Source: Flavobacterium praedii (GTDB lineage: Bacteria; Bacteroidota; Bacteroidia; Flavobacteriales; Flavobacteriaceae). From it: a stretch of 64,000 nt of DNA. A program made the translations under genes and the position numbers. Location: NCBI RefSeq assembly GCF_026810365.1, contig NZ_CP113948.1:1079001-1143000 (forward strand), read 5' to 3'. The notes under the pieces are model-generated. The model worked only from the letters and a program-made list of their open reading frames with translations, was not told where the DNA came from and did no database searches. Below, in pieces: positions 17,780-24,998 of the stretch (position 1 is its first letter; each line of letters opens with the position of its first letter).

Positions 17780-18346
17780 CTATGCTTTAACACGTTCCAT
17801 ATAAGAACCTGAAGTAGTATCTATTTTTATTTTGTCACCTTCATTGATAAATAAAGGTACGTTAACGGTTGCCCCAGTTTCAACAGTAGCCGATTTAGTA
17901 GCATTTGTAGCTGTATTTCCTTTTATTCCAGGTTCAGCATAAGTAACTTCAAGTATAACTGATGCAGGCATATCTACAGAAAGAGGTAAATCAGTTTCAG
18001 TATTGATACTTACCATAACATTTTCTCCTTCTTTTAATAAATCTGGAGAGTCTAGTATGTTTTTATTTAAAGAAATTTGTTCGAAAGTTTCTACATTCAT
18101 GAAATGAAATAAATCACCTTCTGGATATAAAAATTGAAACTTATGGTTTTCAACTCTAACTTCTTCAATTTTATGTCCAGCCGAAAAAGTATTGTCTAAT
18201 ACTTTACCATTACTTAAGCTTCTTAATTTTGTTCTAACAAATGCGGGACCTTTACCTGGTTTCACATGAAGAAATTCAATGATTTTGTAAATATCATTGT
18301 TATATTTTATGCACAATCCGTTTTTAATATCTGATGTAGATGCCAT
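17780..18346 (-). CDS. efp: Elongation factor P
   Basis: 188 aa, with the three beta-barrel domains of EF-P. The loop of domain I reads HVKPGKGPAFVRTKL, so the tip residue is the lysine that is beta-lysylated by EpmA in enterobacteria. It is not the arginine used by EarP-type EF-P. EF-P relieves ribosome stalling at polyproline. The C-terminal signature IKIDTTSGSYMERV is intact. The gene sits inside the lipid A cluster, an arrangement common in Bacteroidota. Confidence 0.97.
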   Translation of the reverse strand: MASTSDIKNGLCIKYNNDIYKIIEFLHVKPGKGPAFVRTKLRSLSNGKVLDNTFSAGHKIEEVRVENHKFQFLYPEGDLFHFMNVETFEQISLNKNILDSPDLLKEGENVMVSINTETDLPLSVDMPASVILEVTYAEPGIKGNTATNATKSATVETGATVNVPLFINEGDKIKIDTTSGSYMERVKA

Positions 18347-18452
18347 TTTACTGTTTGTTTGTTAATTCGTTAATTAGTTGAATGCGATCAATCATTATTA
18401 TAATTTGTTTTTCGATTAAACGAATTGACAAATGATAGATTAATCAATTTTG

Positions 18453-19238
18453 TTAATAGTTTCCAGAATACCCTTTCATTACTCCCCTAGAAGAATTTCG
18501 TATAAAATCCAATATTTCGTCTCGCTCAGGAGTTGCTTCCATTTCGGCCTCAATAATGTCCATCGCTTGAGTGGTATTGTAATTTTTTTGATATAGAATT
18601 CTATATATTTCTTGGATTTCTCTAATTTTTTCGGTCGTAAAACCTCTTCTTCTTAATCCTACAGAATTTATTCCAACATAAGATAAAGGTTCTTTCGCTG
18701 CTTTTGTAAAGGGAGGCACATCTTTTCTAACCAATGATCCACCTGAAACCATGGCGTGATCTCCAATATGAATAAATTGATGAATAGCTGCTAATCCTCC
18801 AATTACAGCATATTTACCTACTATAACGTGACCTGCAAGAGCAACACCATTTACAATAATAGCATTATCTCCGATATGGCAATCATGAGCAATATGTGCA
18901 GTGGCCATTACCAGACAATTATTACCAAGAGTTGTTTGACCAGATGCAATAGTCCCTCTGTTTATTGTAACACATTCTCTAATGGTACAATTATCTCCTA
19001 TTATTGCTAAAGAATCTTCTCCACCAAATTTCAAATCTTGAGGTACAGCAGAAATTACAGCCCCAGGAAAAATGTTACAATTTTTTCCAATTCGAGCTCC
19101 CTCCATAATTGTAACGTTTGAACCAATCCAAGTTCCATCTCCAATGACCACATTGTTATGAATAGTTGTAAAAGGCTCAATTACAACGTTTTTGGCTATT
19201 TTCGCGCCTGGATGAACGTATGCTAACGGTTGATTCAT
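18453..19238 (-). CDS. lpxA: UDP-N-acetylglucosamine acyltransferase
   Basis: 261 aa, the usual LpxA length. Hexapeptide repeats run from residue 8 to about 185. The catalytic-site segment MATAHIAHDCHIGDNAIIVN has the conserved His, and a C-terminal helical domain starts at VGLRRRGFT. LpxA does the first step of lipid A synthesis, 3-O-acylation of UDP-GlcNAc. It lies 61 bp after lpxC-fabZ and is probably in the same transcript. Confidence 0.96.
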   Translation of the reverse strand: MNQPLAYVHPGAKIAKNVVIEPFTTIHNNVVIGDGTWIGSNVTIMEGARIGKNCNIFPGAVISAVPQDLKFGGEDSLAIIGDNCTIRECVTINRGTIASGQTTLGNNCLVMATAHIAHDCHIGDNAIIVNGVALAGHVIVGKYAVIGGLAAIHQFIHIGDHAMVSGGSLVRKDVPPFTKAAKEPLSYVGINSVGLRRRGFTTEKIREIQEIYRILYQKNYNTTQAMDIIEAEMEATPERDEILDFIRNSSRGVMKGYSGNY

Positions 19239-19299
19239 CTGCTATTTTTTTAATTAATATTATTATGATTTTAGCGTTTATTAAGCTTTAATCAAAAAA

Positions 19300-20697
19300 T
19301 TATTGTTTTCTTGCTATTTGTGCCATTAATTCAGCTTGAGCAACTAATTTACCATTAGCGTATGCATTCGCTTGCATGTGACAAATACCTCTTCGTATAG
19401 GAGTTATCAAATCACATTTGAATATAAGTGTATCACCTGGTAATACTTTTTGCTTAAATTTTACATTATCTATTTTCATAAAGAATGTTAAATAATTTTC
19501 AGGATCTGGAACCGTACTTAATACAAGAATTCCACCTGTTTGCGCCATGGCTTCCACAATTAATACACCAGGCATAACCGGTGCATCCGGAAAATGTCCT
19601 ACAAAGAAATTTTCATTCATTGTGACATTTTTCATACCGACCACATGACTGTCAGACATTTCAATAATTCTATCAATCAGTAAAAATGGTGGTCTATGTG
19701 GTAAAACCGCCATTATTTTATGAATATCCATTAATGGCTCAAGGTTCAAATCATAAGTTGGAACGTAATTTCTTTGTTCATTCTTAATAATTTTAGCCAT
19801 TTTCTTTGCAAATTGAGTATTTACAAAATGACCCGGTTTATTGGCTATGATTTTTCCTTGAATTTTTGTACCAATTAAAGCCAAATCCCCAATTACATCT
19901 AGTAATTTATGTCTTGCAGCTTCATTTGGATAATGTAAAGTAAGATTGTCTAAAATTCCATTAGGTTTTACCGAAATTTCGTCTTTACCAAAGGCTTTCT
20001 TTAAGCTTTCCATTGTTGTTTCAGAAATATCTTTATCAACATAGACAATGGCATTGTTCAAATCTCCTCCTTTAATTAATCCATTTTCCAAAAGAGATTC
20101 TAGTTCGTGCAAAAAACTAAAAGTTCTTGCATTGGATATTTCAGATTTAAACTCAGAAATACTTTTCATAGTAGCATTTTGAGTGCCTAAAATTTTAGTT
20201 CCAAAATCGACCATTGCTGTTACACTATAATGATCACTCGGCATAACCATAATTTCACTTCCGGAAGCTTCATCAGTAAATGAAATTACTTCTTTTACAA
20301 CATAAACATTTCTATTTAATTCTTGGTCCACTATACCGGCTTCCTCTATGGCTTCCATAAAATACTTTGAAGAGCCATCCATTATTGGAAGTTCAGAAGC
20401 ATCTAGTTCTATAATAATATTATCAAGATCACAACCCATTAATGCAGCTAAAACATGCTCGGGAGTTTGAATTTTAACTCCTAGCTTTTCTAGATTCGTG
20501 CCTCTTTGAGTATTTACAACATAATTTGCATCTGCCTCAATAACTGGTTGTCCTTCGAGGTCTACACGAACAAACGTAAATCCATTATTAACAGGAGCAG
20601 GTTTAAAAGTCATTTTAACTTCTTTCCCTGTATGTAATCCAACTCCAGTAAGTGAAATTTCTGTTTTGATGGTCTTCTGTTTAACCATTGTTTCCAT
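19300..20697 (-). CDS. lpxC-fabZ: LpxC-FabZ fusion: deacetylase and 3-hydroxyacyl-ACP dehydratase
   Basis: 465 aa. Residues 1-310 are LpxC, the zinc deacetylase of the committed lipid A step, with TGVGLHTG, zinc motif TPEHVLAAL and [20 protein letters not shown] (second zinc His and Asp; listed in parts). Residues about 325-465 are FabZ, with [13 protein letters not shown] and the hot-dog motif [21 protein letters not shown]. This fusion is a known Bacteroidota feature and ties acyl chain supply to lipid A synthesis. Its start overlaps the end of lpxD by 17 bp. Confidence 0.97.
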   Translation of the reverse strand: METMVKQKTIKTEISLTGVGLHTGKEVKMTFKPAPVNNGFTFVRVDLEGQPVIEADANYVVNTQRGTNLEKLGVKIQTPEHVLAALMGCDLDNIIIELDASELPIMDGSSKYFMEAIEEAGIVDQELNRNVYVVKEVISFTDEASGSEIMVMPSDHYSVTAMVDFGTKILGTQNATMKSISEFKSEISNARTFSFLHELESLLENGLIKGGDLNNAIVYVDKDISETTMESLKKAFGKDEISVKPNGILDNLTLHYPNEAARHKLLDVIGDLALIGTKIQGKIIANKPGHFVNTQFAKKMAKIIKNEQRNYVPTYDLNLEPLMDIHKIMAVLPHRPPFLLIDRIIEMSDSHVVGMKNVTMNENFFVGHFPDAPVMPGVLIVEAMAQTGGILVLSTVPDPENYLTFFMKIDNVKFKQKVLPGDTLIFKCDLITPIRRGICHMQANAYANGKLVAQAELMAQIARKQ

Positions 20698-21724
20698 TTT
20701 TTTGGTTTAATATTTGTTTTTTTAACTCTTCTATCTCTTTTACCAATTTAGGTAAATTTTTAAAATGCACATACGATTTATTGTAATCCGAATATTCAAA
20801 AGTAGGCGTGCCTTGTAAAACGGCATTATCCTTTATATTTCTAGCTACACCTGACTGAGCTTGTATTCGAACATTGTTACCAATTGTCAAATGACCTACA
20901 ATTCCTACTTGTCCACCTACCATACAATTTTCTCCTAGTTTTGTAGAGCCAGCTACACCAGATTGTGCTGCAATAACAGTATTGCGTCCAATTTCAACAT
21001 TATGTGCAATCTGAATTTGATTGTCCAATTTTACTCCTGTTCTAATTATTGTGGATCCTAGTGTTGCTCTGTCAATTGTTGAATTGGCTCCTATATCAAC
21101 AAAATCTTCAATTATTACATTTCCAATTTGTGGAATTTTGCTGTATGTTCCATCTTCATTTGGTGCATATCCAAAACCGTCTGCCCCAATAACTGTTCCA
21201 GAATGAATCGTACAATTATTACCAATTACTGTTTCTGAATAAATTTTGGCGCCAGCAAAAATAATCACATTATTCCCAATATTTACATTGTCACCAATAA
21301 AACTTCCAGGATATACTTTTACATTGTCTCCTAACACCACATTATCTCCTATATAACTAAAGCTTCCTAAATATAAGTTTTCACCATACTTGGCACTTTT
21401 TGAAATAAAGGATGGGGTTTCGATACCACTTTTATTTAACTTCACTTGATTATAAAACTCCAATAATTTTGAAAACGCTTTATAGGCGTCTGCTACTTTA
21501 ATAAGTGTTGTTGTTATTGGTGATTCTGGCTCAAAAGTATCATTAACTATTGTAACAGAAGCTTTTGTAGTATAAATAAAGTTTGTGTATTTTGGATTTG
21601 ATAAAAAAGTAAGTGACCCTTCGGTACCTTCTTCGATTTTGGATAAACGATATACTTCAATGTTGGGATTACCAACAATTTCTCCTTCTAATATTCCTGC
21701 TATTTGTTCAGCTGTAAATTTCAT
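20681..21724 (-). CDS. lpxD: UDP-3-O-acylglucosamine N-acyltransferase
   Basis: 347 aa, full LpxD length. The N-terminal uridine-binding domain (about 1-100) includes [21 protein letters not shown]. The beta-helix carries [17 protein letters not shown] and [19 protein letters not shown] with the catalytic His. The C-terminal helix ends in a Lys/Asn-rich tail. LpxD adds the N-linked acyl chain in the third lipid A step. It heads the overlapping lpxD-lpxC/fabZ-lpxA group. Confidence 0.95.
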   Translation of the reverse strand: MKFTAEQIAGILEGEIVGNPNIEVYRLSKIEEGTEGSLTFLSNPKYTNFIYTTKASVTIVNDTFEPESPITTTLIKVADAYKAFSKLLEFYNQVKLNKSGIETPSFISKSAKYGENLYLGSFSYIGDNVVLGDNVKVYPGSFIGDNVNIGNNVIIFAGAKIYSETVIGNNCTIHSGTVIGADGFGYAPNEDGTYSKIPQIGNVIIEDFVDIGANSTIDRATLGSTIIRTGVKLDNQIQIAHNVEIGRNTVIAAQSGVAGSTKLGENCMVGGQVGIVGHLTIGNNVRIQAQSGVARNIKDNAVLQGTPTFEYSDYNKSYVHFKNLPKLVKEIEELKKQILNQKNGNNG

Positions 21725-21854
21725 CTTATTGTATTGTATTTTTAAAAAGTATAAGATGGAACATACAAATGTTTGTTCTCATTATATAAAATAAAAATAG
21801 ATTGATACGTTTTATATCGACAAAAATATAAAAAATAGGTTTTAAATGTTAATT

Positions 21855-23084
21855 TTAAAGCAGTTGTTTTGGAAAACAAATATAATACTTAGTGACTAAT
21901 TTTGATAACGATTTCAAATTCAACTGATCAGAGGCTTCAACAACATCTTCTATTGTTCGGTCTTTATTCAAAATTCGGATAGGTTCTGCAACTTTACTAT
22001 AGGCTTGACTTTTTATTTTTCCTTTAAAAATAAAATAACTGGATTCGGCCAATGAAATTTTATTTTGAATCGAAAAACGTTCTTTATGAATATTTAATTC
22101 TTCTAATGAAACTTTATCATTGGTTAATTTGATTTTCAAAAGATCTCTATTGATAATCATTTTGCTTAAAGTGGAGAGTATAAAATCATCTTGGTTTTCC
22201 CATGTTTTCAATGCGCTTATTATGTCAAAATCATCCAACTTTGTAAATAATTTTAAAGTTTTTTCATTAAAAGTATCAATGGTGATCTTGTTTTGCATAA
22301 AAAACAACAATGGTTCGCTGCATGGTAATTCAATACCTCTTTCTGTCAATTCTTTGGCGCGTTTTAATACTTTGGTCAATATTAATTCGGCTGCAAGACT
22401 TGTTTTATGAAGATATACCTGCCAATACATCAATCGTCTAGACATCAAAAATTTTTCTACAGAATAGATGCCTTTTTCTTCAATAACTAATACATCATCT
22501 ACTACATTCATCATCTGAATTAATCGTTCTGAATTGACATTTCCTTCAGAAACACCAGAATAAAAGCTATCTCGTTTTAAATAATCCATTCTATCCATAT
22601 CCAACTGACTCGATATCAACTGCAACATAAACTTTCTATGATATTCCCCTTTAAAAACTTGAATAGCAAGACTCAATTTACCATCGAATTCAACATTGAG
22701 TTGATTCATTAGTAATAATGATATTTCTTCATGGTGAACATCTTCAACAATACTACTTTCCATCGCATGCGAAAAAGGGCCATGTCCTATATCATGCAAT
22801 AATATGGCAATATATAAAGCATTCTCTTCTTCAGTATTTATATTTACCTCTTTAAAACGTAAAACTTCAACTGCTTTTTGCATCAAATGCATACATCCCA
22901 AAGCATGGTGAAACCGTGTATGATTGGCTCCTGGATATACTAAATAGGATAATCCCATTTGGGATATCCGTCTTAATCTTTGAAAATAAGGATGTTGGAT
23001 TAAATCGTAAATTAATGGACTTGGAATGGTTATAAACCCATAAATCGGGTCATTGAATATTTTTAATTTATTTATTTGAGACAC
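21855..23084 (-). CDS. HD-domain phosphohydrolase
   Basis: 409 aa. The N-terminus DPIYGFITIPSPLIYDLI and the sequence HTRFHHALG are typical of the SAMHD1/dGTPase-like HD family. Catalytic HD motif ILLHDIGHGPFSHAME is present, with SSQLDMDRMDYLKRDSFYSG further on. These proteins hydrolyse dNTPs or related phosphoesters; the substrate here is not resolved. It precedes lpxD in the same orientation with a 130-bp gap. A TATATTTG box lies 21 bp before its ATG. Confidence 0.9.
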   Translation of the reverse strand: MSQINKLKIFNDPIYGFITIPSPLIYDLIQHPYFQRLRRISQMGLSYLVYPGANHTRFHHALGCMHLMQKAVEVLRFKEVNINTEEENALYIAILLHDIGHGPFSHAMESSIVEDVHHEEISLLLMNQLNVEFDGKLSLAIQVFKGEYHRKFMLQLISSQLDMDRMDYLKRDSFYSGVSEGNVNSERLIQMMNVVDDVLVIEEKGIYSVEKFLMSRRLMYWQVYLHKTSLAAELILTKVLKRAKELTERGIELPCSEPLLFFMQNKITIDTFNEKTLKLFTKLDDFDIISALKTWENQDDFILSTLSKMIINRDLLKIKLTNDKVSLEELNIHKERFSIQNKISLAESSYFIFKGKIKSQAYSKVAEPIRILNKDRTIEDVVEASDQLNLKSLSKLVTKYYICFPKQLL

Positions 23085-23104
23085 TATTCATTTTTTTAGG
23101 TTAA

Positions 23105-23112
23105 CAAATATA
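23105..23112 (-). promoter_or_regulatory. -7 box for the HD hydrolase gene
   Basis: Minus-strand TATATTTG, an exact TAnnTTTG match, 21 bp before the ATG. A weak -33-like TTTAA lies about 19 bp upstream of it. Confidence 0.5.
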
Positions 23113-23176
23113 ATTAAAATAGGACTAGTTTTAAATGGAGTATAAAAAAGGATTGTATTATTTATAAAGACAAAAA

Positions 23177-23204
23177 AAAACTTCTCAATTTCTTGAGAAG
23201 TTTT
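23177..23204 (-). terminator. Terminator hairpin at the left edge of the accessory region
   Basis: Perfect 12-bp stem AAAACTTCTCAA / TTGAGAAGTTTT with a 4-nt loop and nine A residues on the left (a T-run on the minus strand). It is directly followed by TGTGGGC (23204-23210), the same heptamer that starts the 3' end of tRNA-Val in the attL and attR sites. It therefore looks like a tRNA terminator left at an older attachment site. Confidence 0.7.
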
Positions 23205-23217
23205 GTGGGCTTTTAGG

Positions 23218-23272
23218 GACTACAATCGAACACTTGATACCTATTTTGACATTTTTTGATAATATAAAATAG
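23218..23272 (+). repeat. Direct repeat, left copy flanking the defence island
   Basis: 55 bp that match 30152-30206 at 42 of 55 positions, in the same orientation. The best-conserved parts are AACACTT-ATACCT and TTTGAC-TTTTTT. Both copies lie a few bases right of a terminator hairpin. A third, weaker echo (AGACTAACACT, about 23298-23308) lies next to a small ORF. Confidence 0.5.
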
Positions 23273-23310
23273 GTTGCCTTGCGCTTCGAATCCCAGTTAG
23301 ACTAACACTC

Positions 23311-23451
23311 TCAATCTTTTGGCTTATGTATATGAGGCTTTAAAATAGGATGTTTTGGCTGATTAGGTGGTGTCACTCTTCTTCTTTCATCTGGTGTTCC
23401 GTCTGGTGTTTTAGGTTTTGGACCTGGTTTAATTGCTTGAATTTTTTCCAT
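23311..23451 (-). CDS. Small proline-rich basic protein
   Basis: 46 aa, starting MEKIQAIKPGPKPKTPDG and rich in Pro, Lys and His, with NQPKHPILKPHIHKPKD at the end. It has no signal peptide or hydrophobic segment. An A/T-rich leader typical of Bacteroidota genes precedes the ATG. I do not recognise it. The composition is strongly non-random for an AT-rich spurious frame, which favours a real gene. It stands at the left border of the accessory region. Confidence 0.5.
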   Translation of the reverse strand: MEKIQAIKPGPKPKTPDGTPDERRRVTPPNQPKHPILKPHIHKPKD

Positions 23452-23678
23452 GATACGTGTTTATATTAAAATTATTTTTTCAACGAGACTTCTTGAAAAG
23501 CCTATATTCTAGATACAAATAACATTAATAAAAGTATCATCTCATTACAGAAAACCATAATTTACGAAAACTTATTTAAATAAAAATGTCAATAAATTCG
23601 TTAGATTTTTCAATTTTTCCGCTCAATATCTAAAAGACTTTCTATAAATTTAATAGAAATTATTATAAAAGGAAGTTT

Positions 23679-24812
23679 ATGGAAACAAAGGAATTTACAA
23701 GGAAAGAATTATATGATTTGGTGTGGTCAACATCACTTAGTAAGCTGACATTACAATATGCTTTTTCAAATGAAGGGTTAAAAAAACTCTGCAAGCAATT
23801 CGAAATCCCTATGCCTGATAATGGCTATTGGATGAAATTGAAGTTCAATAAAGTAATTGAAAAGCCAAAATATAACCCACTTTTTGATGGAGAAGATAAA
23901 ATCATATTAACTATACGAGAAGATGGAAATCTCGTTAACATTGACCAATCTCCACTTACTATAAGAACGAAAGAAATCTTAAGTGATGCTAAATCCCCTT
24001 TAATTGTTCCCGAAAGATTAAGCAATCCAGACATTTTAATTCAAAATACTATAACATTTCACGATAAAAGAAAGAATGATCATTATTATAGGGATGAAAA
24101 AATTGATATTGTTTCCATTTATGTAGTACCGGATAATTATAGTAGAGCTCTAAGAATAATGGATACGTTTATAAAATTACTAAGATACAGAGGTCATTCA
24201 TTTAGAAGAGATATAAATAAAAGAGGACCATGTATTGTAGTAAACGATGTTGAATTTCATTTTGAAATAAGAGAAAAGAATAAAAGAGTCCCTTCGGATA
24301 AACCTTATGGATCATCTACTTACATTCCAACAGGTATTTTAATTATAAAAATTGGGGAAAGTTATAAGGCTAAAGAATGGAATGATGGTGCTGTAAAATT
24401 AGAAAATCAGTTAGCTAAAATTGTTGCTAAGATTGAATTAGAAGCAAAGGAAGAATTAGTATGGAGAGAAGAATGCAGGTTGCACCATATTAAAATGGAA
24501 GAGGAGGAAAAAATAAGAAAGGAATTCCAGAAGAAGAGAGAGGTTGAACTCCAGAGAACAAAAGAATTATTTAATAATGCAATATATCACAATAAAGCTA
24601 AAATAGTTAGAGAATACTTGAATGAGTTAGAAACTAAAGCATCATTAAATAATCAACTCACACTTGAAGTACAAGATTGGTTAAAATGGGCAAAAGACAA
24701 AACAGATTGGTTTGATCCAATGATAAAAAAAGAGGATATACTATTATATGAATCCGATAAAGAAGATCTCATTCAGATTAAAAAAAAAGAAAATAATTTT
24801 TATAGATATTAA
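23679..24812 (+). CDS. Uncharacterised protein with an HTH-like N-terminus
   Basis: 377 aa. The first 50 residues (TRKELYDLVWSTSLSKLTLQ, then EGLKKLCKQFEIPMPDNGYW) match a recurring but unnamed motif of the form ELYxLVWSxP...GLxKxCxxxxIPxPxxGYW, which looks like a DNA-binding helix-turn-helix. The middle (about 110-250) is mixed alpha/beta, and residues about 255-330 form a highly charged coiled coil (EEKIRKEFQKKREVELQR). No enzyme motif is visible. It is the only plus-strand gene of the island and converges on the primase-helicase. Membership in a defence island is inferred from its neighbours. Confidence 0.8.
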   Translation: METKEFTRKELYDLVWSTSLSKLTLQYAFSNEGLKKLCKQFEIPMPDNGYWMKLKFNKVIEKPKYNPLFDGEDKIILTIREDGNLVNIDQSPLTIRTKEILSDAKSPLIVPERLSNPDILIQNTITFHDKRKNDHYYRDEKIDIVSIYVVPDNYSRALRIMDTFIKLLRYRGHSFRRDINKRGPCIVVNDVEFHFEIREKNKRVPSDKPYGSSTYIPTGILIIKIGESYKAKEWNDGAVKLENQLAKIVAKIELEAKEELVWREECRLHHIKMEEEEKIRKEFQKKREVELQRTKELFNNAIYHNKAKIVREYLNELETKASLNNQLTLEVQDWLKWAKDKTDWFDPMIKKEDILLYESDKEDLIQIKKKENNFYRY

Positions 24813-24998
24813 AATTTAAGACAAATGACAGTGTCCTTAAATATATAAGGTAGCGATTTAAATACTTAAATCTTTAATTTTATAATAAGAGGTTCAAATT
24901 TTGGACTAAGAGTCCACTATTATATTAAAATATTACTTTCCGCTTTTTCATACACTATCCATGCCTTTGATATGCCTTATCTATACTCTGTGTCCCGT

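Noticed and set aside
23204..23240. A second tRNA gene at 23.2 kb
   Set aside because: TGTGGGC and TCGAAC are present, but no acceptor, D or anticodon stem can be built from the flanking DNA.
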